Source: Limnoglobus roseus (GTDB taxonomy: Bacteria; Planctomycetota; Planctomycetia; Gemmatales; Gemmataceae). Taken from it: a DNA stretch of 64,000 nucleotides. Below, one piece after another: positions 43,334 through 50,728 of this stretch (positions are counted from its first letter, which is position 1; the number at the start of each line of letters is the position of its first letter). The stretch is taken from the NCBI RefSeq assembly GCF_008254045.1, contig NZ_CP042425.1, positions 4,712,001-4,776,000 on the forward strand. The letters run 5' to 3'. Below the pieces are notes generated by a model. The model saw only the letters and a program-made list of their open reading frames with translations, did no database searches and had not been told where the DNA came from. The position numbers were made by a program, and so were the translations under genes.

Positions 43334-44626
43334 ATGGCAGATCGTACATCCGGTGAAGGCGGTAGCCGCCGGCCGACCAGTTCCACGGGTCGGAATCGAA
43401 ATGCGTACTGCTCCTTCTGCCGCCGCAGTCACCGCGACGTCGGGCCGCTCGTGGAAGGCCCCGGCGACGTGTACATCTGTGGCGAGTGCATCGAACTGTG
43501 CCAGTCGATCATCGAACAAGAGAAGAAGCGGCGCGGCAGCGGCAAGACGGCGGCCGTCAGCACGCCGAGCCCGCGCTCGCTGAAGGAAAAGCTCGACCAG
43601 TACGTCATCGGCCAGAGCCGGGCGAAGAAGACGCTCTCGGTCGCCGTCCACAACCACTACAAGCGGCTCGCCCACACCGACGGTGGCCGCAACGACGTCG
43701 AGATCGAGAAGAGCAACATCCTGCTCGTCGGCCCGACCGGTAGCGGCAAAACGCTGATGGCCCGCACGCTGGCGAAAATCCTCGACGTGCCGTTCGCCAT
43801 CGGCGACGCGACGACGCTGACCGAAGCCGGGTACGTGGGCGAGGACGTTGAGAACCTCCTACTGAAACTGCTCCACGCCGCCGACTTCGACGTGGAAGCC
43901 GCCCAACGCGGGATCGTTTACATCGACGAAATCGACAAGATCGCCAAGACGAGCCAGAACGTCAGCATCACCCGCGACGTGTCCGGCGAGGGCGTGCAGC
44001 AAGCCCTGTTGAAGATGCTTGAAGGGACGGTCTCTAACGTGCCGCCGCAAGGGGGCCGCAAGCACCCGGAACAGCAGTACATCCAGATCGACACGTCGAA
44101 CATCCTGTTCATCTGCGGCGGGACGTTCGTCGGCCTGACCGACATCATCAGCAAGCGAATCGGCCGCAAGATGATTGGCTTCGGGGCGAGTACGGAGCGG
44201 AAGGAAGGCAGCGAGGCCGAACTGCTGAACCAAGTCATCGCCGACGATTTGATCGAGTTCGGCATGATTCCGGAGTTCGTCGGCCGGCTGCCGGTGTTGG
44301 CCCCGCTCGACCCGCTGGACGAAGAAGCCCTCATCAAGATTCTCACGGAGCCGAAGAACGCCCTCGTGCGGCAGTACCAGAAGCTGTTCGAGATGGAGGG
44401 GGCGAGCATCGAGTTCGAAACCGGCGCGCTCCGCGAAATCGCGAAACTCGCGAAGGCCCGCGACACGGGTGCCCGCGGCCTGCGGGCGATCGTGGAAGAC
44501 CTGATGGTGGACGTGATGTACGAACTGCCCGACCTCGAACACAAGGGCACGCACGTGGTCAACGCGGACGTGGTCCGCGGCACGCGGCGGCTGTTCGAGA
44601 AGAAGCCGGGTAAGAAGAGCGCCTAG
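43334..44626 (+). CDS. clpX: ATP-dependent Clp protease ATP-binding subunit ClpX
   Basis: A 430-residue AAA+ unfoldase that feeds proteins into ClpP. The N-terminal zinc-binding domain (YCSFCRRSHRDVGPLVEGPG, then YICGECIELCQSIIEQ), the Walker A GPTGSGKT, the pore-loop GYVGEDVENLLLKLL, the Walker B IVYIDEIDKIAK, and the C-terminal small domain (RDTGARGLRAIVEDLMVDVM) are all in place. Length and order are normal. ClpP is not in this window. A strong terminator follows. Confidence 0.98.
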   Translation: MADRTSGEGGSRRPTSSTGRNRNAYCSFCRRSHRDVGPLVEGPGDVYICGECIELCQSIIEQEKKRRGSGKTAAVSTPSPRSLKEKLDQYVIGQSRAKKTLSVAVHNHYKRLAHTDGGRNDVEIEKSNILLVGPTGSGKTLMARTLAKILDVPFAIGDATTLTEAGYVGEDVENLLLKLLHAADFDVEAAQRGIVYIDEIDKIAKTSQNVSITRDVSGEGVQQALLKMLEGTVSNVPPQGGRKHPEQQYIQIDTSNILFICGGTFVGLTDIISKRIGRKMIGFGASTERKEGSEAELLNQVIADDLIEFGMIPEFVGRLPVLAPLDPLDEEALIKILTEPKNALVRQYQKLFEMEGASIEFETGALREIAKLAKARDTGARGLRAIVEDLMVDVMYELPDLEHKGTHVVNADVVRGTRRLFEKKPGKKSA

Positions 44627-44650
44627 TGGGTGGTACAGTACTTTGTGACA

Positions 44651-44678
44651 ATCCGGCGGAAAAACCGCCGGATTTTTG
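44651..44678 (+). terminator. Intrinsic terminator after clpX
   Basis: ATCCGGCGG and CCGCCGGAT form a 9-bp stem with an A5 loop, followed by a T-run, 24 nt after the stop. Confidence 0.92.
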
Positions 44679-44728
44679 TTTGAGCGCCCCAGCTTCGTCG
44701 ATAGCATGCCGCTATCCTCTCCTCCTCC

Positions 44729-46222
44729 GTGACCGAGCCGATGTCGTCTGAACTCCTGGTAGCGCTGGCTCCCCTTCTGGACCGCCTTCAAGTTTTGGTG
44801 AAATCCGACCCGAAACTGCGGCAAGAGGTCTTCGCGGTCGGGCACGCCCTCTGCCAGTGGGCGGAAGGCGTGATGCGCCGCGAGAGCCCGTCCATCGAAT
44901 CGCGGCCGCTCGTCGTTCCGCCGCCGCAGTCCGGGACGCCCCTGCCGTTTGCGAACCCCCTGACACCACGCCGGGTTGATGACACGGTCACGCCACCCCC
45001 CTCCGGCACGGACGAGGCGGGCTGGATGCCGCAGGAACCGGCCGTCATCGCGGCCCGGTGTCGGGCCAAGGGCGAGGCGACGAAGCTGCTGGCGAAGAAG
45101 TACGCCAACGCCATCGACGACGCACAATTTGCGAAGGCTTCCGTCGAGGTCCGGGCTCAGGCCGATAAGCTGCCGAAGTGTACGCTCTGGATGCTCGACA
45201 TGCTGTCGCTCACGCGGGCGGCGGTCGTGTGGGAGGATCTCGTCGGCGGGTACACCGCCGCAGCGATGGCCGCCGAACTCGTGCAGGCGGTGACGGAGCC
45301 GGGTACGAAGATCGAGTCCGACTACGTCTTGCAGGCGTTGAACCTGGCCGCGGAGGCGCAGTCGTTGCTGTTCTCGGCCGTCATCGACACCGGCAATCCG
45401 CGGCCCGACGCCGATCAGATTCAACTGTACGTGACCGTGCGGGAGTGCGCCGCCGCCCGCGGCGTCTACATCCACCGCTACCTGCGGCGGGAAGACCGCG
45501 TCGACCCCCGGTCGTGGCCGGGGCTGCTCAAGCGAGTCTCGATGGCCCTGGAGCCGTTCACCACGTCGAAGCGGCAATCGGCCGCGGCGAAGAAGGTCCT
45601 CGCCAACCTGCGGTTCAAGCTGAAAAAGGCTGTGGCGGACGGCTTCGACCGGTTCGACGAGTGGCCGCGGGTCATGGAACTCTTGGACGAGGCGATCACC
45701 GCCGGGGTCGAGGCCGCCAACGCCGAACTACACGAGATTCTGCTGCCGGTCATCGACGGGCTGCCCGACGAATTGCCCGCGTCGGCGAGTGCGGTTGCCG
45801 TGTTCCGCGAAATCGACCGGGCGCTCGCGAAGTTGACCAAGTTGGATTTCTCGGCCGTGCCGTTGACCGACGACGTGATTACGTCTCGCCCGCACCTGCA
45901 CAAGCAGGTCGTGGTCGTGGTCGGCGGGCAACTCCGCACGCTGGAAAAACAATTCCTGGAACAGACGTTCGAACCCACTGAACTGGCTTGGGTCGGCGGT
46001 GCCGATCTCGTCCCGGGCACAACTTTGGAATCGCTCATCGCCCGCCCGGCCACGTCGCTTGTGATGTTCGCATCGCGCTGGGCGAACGTCGAATTCCCGG
46101 AAGTTCAGCGCCTCTGCACGGCCCATTCGAAGTGGCTCGTCCGATTGCCCGGCGGCTACCATCCCAACGCCGTGGCGCGACAAATTCTCCGCCAACAACA
46201 GGCCGCCCGCGCGAAGGCGTGA
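44729..46222 (+). CDS. Hypothetical protein with DUF2325-like C-terminus
   Basis: A protein of up to 497 residues (GTG at 44729, or ATG at 44741). The first ~350 residues are largely helical and not recognised. The last ~100 look like DUF2325: a strand and Gly loop QVVVVVGGQLRTLEKQFLEQ, an acidic/charged helix, VMFASRWANVEFPEVQRLC and KWLVRLPGGYHPNAVARQIL. DUF2325 proteins often sit in accessory or replication-linked clusters; function unknown. Before the element at 46254 inserted, this gene and the vWA gene were convergent neighbours with about 20 nt between stops. Confidence 0.7.
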   Translation: MTEPMSSELLVALAPLLDRLQVLVKSDPKLRQEVFAVGHALCQWAEGVMRRESPSIESRPLVVPPPQSGTPLPFANPLTPRRVDDTVTPPPSGTDEAGWMPQEPAVIAARCRAKGEATKLLAKKYANAIDDAQFAKASVEVRAQADKLPKCTLWMLDMLSLTRAAVVWEDLVGGYTAAAMAAELVQAVTEPGTKIESDYVLQALNLAAEAQSLLFSAVIDTGNPRPDADQIQLYVTVRECAAARGVYIHRYLRREDRVDPRSWPGLLKRVSMALEPFTTSKRQSAAAKKVLANLRFKLKKAVADGFDRFDEWPRVMELLDEAITAGVEAANAELHEILLPVIDGLPDELPASASAVAVFREIDRALAKLTKLDFSAVPLTDDVITSRPHLHKQVVVVVGGQLRTLEKQFLEQTFEPTELAWVGGADLVPGTTLESLIARPATSLVMFASRWANVEFPEVQRLCTAHSKWLVRLPGGYHPNAVARQILRQQQAARAKA

Positions 46223-46244
46223 CACCGCCCGAAATGTGAACGTC

Positions 46245-46268
46245 CTACGGCTTACTCATCCCCACGAA
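46245..46268 (-). pseudogene. Displaced 3' end of the vWA gene (attachment-site remnant)
   Basis: The minus strand here reads codons for FVGMSKP and a stop. It matches the C-terminus of the vWA protein (FVGMSRP, 48788-48811) across the 15-bp repeat. It is what remains of the original vWA gene end after the element inserted. Confidence 0.85.
46254..46268. repeat. Left 15-bp direct repeat (attachment site)
   Basis: ACTCATCCCCACGAA, identical to 48797-48811. The two copies bracket the recombinase-bearing segment. Confidence 0.88.
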
Positions 46269-46529
46269 GCAACGCAAAGAGTAACGAGAACATCCTGCTC
46301 TTATTATGCCTGGGGGTCGGAGACATGCCCGCCGGAGGCTGACACAGCAAGGTATCATCCGTGACACCTTATTCTGCCGGGATTTGAGCATGCACTGCCC
46401 CTCGCCGGACGGGCCGCGCCCGATGAAGGTGTTCCCGAAGGTCGGGTTCCACAAGCCACTGAGGACGAACCCGCACGTCGTCTTCGTGGAGTTCACCTAC
46501 GCCGCACAGCATCCGGGCCGGGTCGAGGG

Positions 46530-47423
46530 TCATGGTTGGCCCTCAACGTACAGCGAACCCCGGCCGAGCGCCCGCTCAAGTTGTTCCCGGGCTAGGGCGA
46601 CGAACTGTCCGGGACCGGCTTCCGGACAGCCGTGTTGCCGCCAGATGTCCATAGCAAGCGCGTCAACCTTCTCCCTAAACAGCCTCGCCTGCCGGTCGGC
46701 CGCCTTCTCGGCGGCTCCGAGGCCCGAATGGTCGTGCCGGAGGGAGTTGAGCACGTCGGGTGTGATACCGTGCTCCTGGCAGTACCGGCCGAACCAGCCC
46801 GAGATCACCCGCCCGGCGTTGCCCATCACGAGGCTAGCCTGCCAGATGGTGGTGAAGAACAACCACGTCAGTACGCTACGGTGACCGTAGACCTCGGTGA
46901 GGCACTCGCTGAACTGGCGCTGCCGTTTCGCGTCCGGTTGGTGCGCGTACTGCGTGTACAGGAACACGTCGATCAGCCGCTTGGTGGTAAACGTGCATGT
47001 GCCCGGCGACAGAAACGGCGGCACGTCCGGGGGTCCGGCCAACTGGCTTCGATACTCGGCAGCGACCCCGGCGACCCAGCGGCCGTAGGGGTGATCGCCC
47101 ATTGCCCGAATGAACACGTCCGTCGCTTTCAGGAAGTTGGCCGGTTCGTTCTCCATGTACAGGCGGCGGAAGATCGTCACGAACGACCGCACCTCGTCGT
47201 CAGTGACGGCGGTTTCGAGCGTCGGGGCGCTTCGGGGACCGATGGTGATAGTCCCAACCGTCTTGAGCGACCCCGGGCCGTCCCGCCGGAATGCCGAGTC
47301 CAGCATCTCCTGCAAGTCGCGGGTGAAGTAGTCGGGGATCGCCACCCGAGGGCAGCACCTCTGGACCACGCACGTCGTCACCACCGGGGCGAAGAAGGGG
47401 GAGACGAAGTACGAGATCATCAT
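46530..47423 (-). CDS. Hypothetical cargo protein with DUF2934-like tail
   Basis: A protein of about 271-297 residues, depending on the start (ATG at 47421-47423, or GTG at 47343-47345, which avoids overlap with the recombinase and better matches the compositional change). Most is not recognised; it has a mixed helical pattern (LKATDVFIRAMGDHPYGRWV; TTKRLIDVFLYTQYAHQPDA). The C-terminus AMDIWRQHGCPEAGPGQFVA, then LAREQLERALG, resembles the short DUF2934 helix pair seen in mobile-element and defence-region proteins. It is divergent from the recombinase remnant inside the element. Function unknown. Confidence 0.65.
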   Translation of the reverse strand: MMISYFVSPFFAPVVTTCVVQRCCPRVAIPDYFTRDLQEMLDSAFRRDGPGSLKTVGTITIGPRSAPTLETAVTDDEVRSFVTIFRRLYMENEPANFLKATDVFIRAMGDHPYGRWVAGVAAEYRSQLAGPPDVPPFLSPGTCTFTTKRLIDVFLYTQYAHQPDAKRQRQFSECLTEVYGHRSVLTWLFFTTIWQASLVMGNAGRVISGWFGRYCQEHGITPDVLNSLRHDHSGLGAAEKAADRQARLFREKVDALAMDIWRQHGCPEAGPGQFVALAREQLERALGRGSLYVEGQP

Positions 47424-48891
47424 GCCGGACGGGAGCAGACACGAGCGAGACGTTCCGCCCCGCAAGGCCGAAACTGACCGGATCGTCTACGTCCCGAGCT
47501 ACGACCGGAGCCGGATGGACACGGTGAAGTATGTCTTCACCACCTTCGCTACCGAGAGCATCACCGCCGCGCGATTCGCAATACGGCTCAACGAGTTGGG
47601 GATGCTGCGGTACGGCAGGCCGTGGTTGCGGATGACGGTCGAGGACATGCTCCAGAACCCGGTGTACATTGGCATGGTCCGGTTGAACAAGACCAGCCGA
47701 GGCGAATTCACGCGGTACGACGGCGAGCAACTGGTCGCGGCCTCGAACCAAGACCGCAAGACGAGACGGAACCCGGTGGAGCAGCAAATCATTGTTCAGG
47801 GCAAACACGAAGCGGTGATCGACCTGCCGGTCTGGGAGACGGTGAACAACAAGCTGCAAGGACGAGGACGGCGGCCTCGGCCACCCCGTCTCGACGATCT
47901 CTGGCTTCGCGGCATACTGGTGTGCGCTGGTTGCGACAAGCCGATGCACGTCGGCCGCACCAGCAGCACGAAGGGTTACGTCTGCGGTAGTTACTACATG
48001 TACAACCAGACGCGCAGCCAGAAGTACTCTACCGGCTGCGGTCGAAACTGGATTGCCCACGACACAGCCGAGCAATTGATCCTTGCTCAGGTGGGCGACA
48101 TTTCCGACCGGCTACAGCGGCCGGAGGACCGGATGGTACGCAACGAACTGGTATTGAACCTTCTCGGGGGCAACCGGGATATCGAACTGTTGCTCATGCG
48201 AGCGGTGAGAGACTATCTCAAGGGCATGGAGGAGTTGTTCGAGAGGGCCAATCACACCAAATTTCTGCGGGAGATTTACGCTCCGGCGGATCGTGTCAAA
48301 GGCACCGTTCGGGACACTGAACTGGCCGAACTGATCGCTGCACACGCCGACGACGACCTGAGCCCAGAACGGGCGAAAAAGCTGTTCGTCCTGTTCGAGG
48401 AAGAGAAGGTCAAGCTCGCCAAAAAGAAAGTGGCCGAGTTGAGGGAAGAGTACGCAGTGTGGGTGCGGGCCAAGGGGCGGGCCGAGACTGAGCGGGAACT
48501 GCAAACCTCCCGTGAGCGAGTGGTCGAAATGGACGGACAACTCCGGGAATGGGAGGAGCGGCTGATACCGCTAGAGGACCGGTTGGCCGAACTGCGGGCT
48601 ACGGTTGCTGAGCGAGAGAAGAAGATCGACGAGTACTGGGACATCCTCGGTGGTAAGAACAACCGGCGGAAGGCCGAGGTGGTCCGTGAGATGTTCTCGG
48701 CCGTAGCTCTGCATTTCCGGCAGGTCAAACGGCCGAAAAGCGTGCTGACAATCCTACTTCCGGAGGAGACCGAGTTTCGAGTTAATCTTAAGGGCGACTC
48801 ATCCCCACGAAACTGCCCGCGTTCTCGCGGGACAAGGCCCACAGGAACGCCCCGACTTCGGGGCTTTCGAAGAAGAAGCCCACGGAGTTGA
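47422..48891 (+). pseudogene. Large serine recombinase lacking its catalytic domain
   Basis: The readable part begins at the inter-domain linker. Present: the recombinase (DNA-binding) domain (SITAARFAIRLNELGMLRYG, then LRMTVEDMLQNPVYIG), the zinc-ribbon domain (LRGILVCAGCDKPMHVG, then a second cysteine pair in YVCGSYYMYN and STGCGRNW), and a long C-terminal coiled coil. Missing: the ~150-residue N-terminal resolvase domain with the catalytic serine. The frame is closed 5' by a TAG at 47329-47331, and no catalytic-domain fragment was found in any plus frame upstream. The last ~40 residues read into the vWA gene antisense. In a circularised element the frame would instead end about 22 codons past the attachment core. 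Confidence 0.82.
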
Positions 48892-50194
48892 TCTTCACCC
48901 GTTTCGCGTCGCGCTCCGGGTTCCAGACAGTGCGGAGTGACTGGCGGATGTGCTTGGTGAGGTAGTCGATCCGCTGGTTTTCGGTGATGTTTTTCACGTC
49001 CGGCGGGATACCCGCACCGCTGGTCGGGAGGCCGTCGGAGAAGAAGTAGATGGTGTCGAGGCCGTCCGGCTTCAGGCGGAACGCGAGGTCGAAGGCCTCA
49101 TACATGTTCGTGTCGCCGACCGGGTCTTCGTTCAGCAGTTTCTCGCGCACGGCTTTTTGCGATTCCGCGCCCGCGTAGCGTTGCCAGGCTCCACCGGCAA
49201 AAAGATAGCGCGCGGTGCGAGAGAAGAGCACCACCTGAAACTGCTCCAGGTCCGGCAGGCTCCGCATCACCTTCGTCACCGTCTCGACCACAATGGGCCA
49301 TTTTTCCGGGGCGGCCGTCTTGTCATCGACCAACTTCATGCTGCCGGACATGTCCACAACGAACACCACCCGGCGGCCGGTCATGGCGATGCCCGCGAAC
49401 TTGGCGTCGCTCTCGATCCGGAGCTGATCGACCTTGTCGGCGAGTTTCTTCTTGTCGCCCTGTAGGTCGACGATGTTCACGTTCGCGTCGTCGAGTTTCT
49501 TCTGCAAGTCCCGGGTGGCGGCCTTCGCGGTGGCGAGTTCGTCGCCCGACTTTCGCATCGCGGCGAGGTCGGCCTTCGCGTCGTCGGCGGCTTTCGCGAT
49601 GGCCCGCATCTTCGCGTCGGCGTCGTCGAGTTGCTCGGCCGCCTTCTTCGCCTTCAGGGCGAGCGCTTCTCGCTCGGCGTCCTTGTCGCGGAGAAGTTTC
49701 TGAAGGTCCGTCGATGATTCCGTCAAGGCGGCCACTCGCATCGTCAGGTCTTTGCTCTCCTTCGTTTTCTTGGCCAGTTCGTCGTCCAACTCGGTGAGCT
49801 GCACGGCCGTTTTCGCCAACTGGGTTTCGAGGCTGGCAACGTCGGTCGTCGATTTCGCGAGCTTGGTTTCGAGGTTGGTGATCTCGGCCTTCGCCACGGC
49901 GAGTTTCTGGGCAGTCGTGTCGCGGTCGGTCGTGGTCGCGAGGAGCTTTGCCTTGAGGTTGTCGATCTCCGCGTTCAAACTGCGGCGGGTGGCTTCGAGT
50001 TCCTGGCTGGTCGCGAGGAGTGTGGACCGCGTGGCCGCAAGTTCGGAAATCGCGGCCTTGTTCCGCTGGGCTTCCTGGGCCGCGTCACGGTTACTGACGA
50101 GCCAGAGCAGCGTGACGCAGCCGAGGGCGCAACAAAACACGTCGAGCATCCACATGCTCACCAGCGTCGGCGTCTTGTGGCGGGTGCGAAGCAT
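48788..50194 (-). CDS. Membrane-anchored coiled-coil vWA protein with acidic TM residue
   Basis: A 468-residue protein. One membrane helix lies at about 11-33 (VSMWMLDVFCCALGCVTLLW) with an aspartate, D18, in its first half, as in MotB/ExbD/TolR-type plugs. A very long Ala/Lys/Asp coiled coil follows (about 35-262). The C-terminal ~200 residues are a von Willebrand factor A domain with the metal site DMSGS at 281-285, a Thr in GDTNMYEAFD and an Asp in FFSDGLPT. With N-in topology the coil and vWA would be in the periplasm. It is the last of a four-gene operon (9 nt after the preceding gene). The last three codons were rebuilt by the inserted element. Confidence 0.88.
   Translation of the reverse strand: MLRTRHKTPTLVSMWMLDVFCCALGCVTLLWLVSNRDAAQEAQRNKAAISELAATRSTLLATSQELEATRRSLNAEIDNLKAKLLATTTDRDTTAQKLAVAKAEITNLETKLAKSTTDVASLETQLAKTAVQLTELDDELAKKTKESKDLTMRVAALTESSTDLQKLLRDKDAEREALALKAKKAAEQLDDADAKMRAIAKAADDAKADLAAMRKSGDELATAKAATRDLQKKLDDANVNIVDLQGDKKKLADKVDQLRIESDAKFAGIAMTGRRVVFVVDMSGSMKLVDDKTAAPEKWPIVVETVTKVMRSLPDLEQFQVVLFSRTARYLFAGGAWQRYAGAESQKAVREKLLNEDPVGDTNMYEAFDLAFRLKPDGLDTIYFFSDGLPTSGAGIPPDVKNITENQRIDYLTKHIRQSLRTVWNPERDAKRVKINSVGFFFESPEVGAFLWALSRENAGSFVGMSRP
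48797..48811. repeat. Right 15-bp direct repeat (attachment site, inside the vWA gene)
   Basis: ACTCATCCCCACGAA, identical to 46254-46268; on the minus strand it codes FVGMS of the vWA protein. Confidence 0.88.
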
Positions 50195-50203
50195 GGGTGC
50201 GAC

Positions 50204-50695
50204 TCAGGTCAGGCGGAGGACGTTTGCCAGGCGGTACCAGTAGTACGTCTTACGGAGGAGCCACCGAGGTCCACCGCCGATCGCCCGCATCTCTTCTTGG
50301 GCGTTCCATGATGAGGTGACGGTGTAGTTGTGGCAGCCAAAGCAGATGGCCAACTGTAGCCAGTCGTTTCCCTTTTCGACGCGGACGCCCCATTCGCCAT
50401 CGAAACACAAAGCACTGCCGCCGTCGTAGCCCATCACCGCATCAGCTAGACCCGTTCCAATTCGCTTGGCGGTGAACTTCGGGATCAGCACCCGGCTACG
50501 GACGAGGAATCCGTTGAAGCGTTCTTCTGGCAGCACGCGAACGTTTGGCTTGCGCGGGCCGAACTCTTTCTCCCAGGAATCGTCGTCGCCGTCGTCGTCG
50601 TAGGCGAGGCCCAAGAGTTCCATGCGGTCGGGATCGATCAGTAGTTCCGCTTCCCAGGCGGAAAACTTCGGTCGGTGGATGGGCGGAAGTCCCAT
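50204..50695 (-). CDS. Hypothetical protein in the stator-like operon
   Basis: A 163-residue protein, not recognised. It has an acidic stretch (AYDDDGDDDSWEKEFGPRKP), a mixed alpha/beta core (VLIPKFTAKRIGTGLADAVM), and LQLAICFGCHNYTVTSSWNA. The latter contains CFGCH, which fits the heme c pattern, but no signal peptide is seen, so heme attachment is unlikely. It lies 33 nt after the Hsp70-like gene and 9 nt before the vWA gene, and must be part of the operon. Confidence 0.75.
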   Translation of the reverse strand: MGLPPIHRPKFSAWEAELLIDPDRMELLGLAYDDDGDDDSWEKEFGPRKPNVRVLPEERFNGFLVRSRVLIPKFTAKRIGTGLADAVMGYDGGSALCFDGEWGVRVEKGNDWLQLAICFGCHNYTVTSSWNAQEEMRAIGGGPRWLLRKTYYWYRLANVLRLT

Positions 50696-50728
50696 GCTCG
50701 CCCCCGTTCGTGTAGAACCGTTTGGGTG

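Larger units (their letters stand above)
46254..48811. mobile_element. 2.56-kb integrated element in the vWA gene 3' end
   Basis: Identical 15-bp direct repeats lie at both ends. Inside are a large-serine-recombinase remnant (plus strand) and one unknown minus-strand gene. Both repeats lie in frame with the vWA C-terminus: the right copy is part of the present gene (FVGMSRP-stop), and the left copy is followed by the original ending (FVGMSKP-stop). Integration thus replaced the gene tail with an element-supplied one, changing only K to R. The element is too small to be self-transmissible and its recombinase lacks the catalytic domain, so it is probably fixed or needs a helper. Confidence 0.8.

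Noticed and set aside
46306..46884. 192-codon plus-strand frame in the element
   Set aside because: The first part (46390-46530) looks faintly protein-like, but the rest is antisense to the cargo gene; at most a remnant.
50204..50695. CFGCH as a cytochrome c heme site
   Set aside because: No signal peptide or membrane anchor, so the protein stays in the cytoplasm where heme c is not attached.
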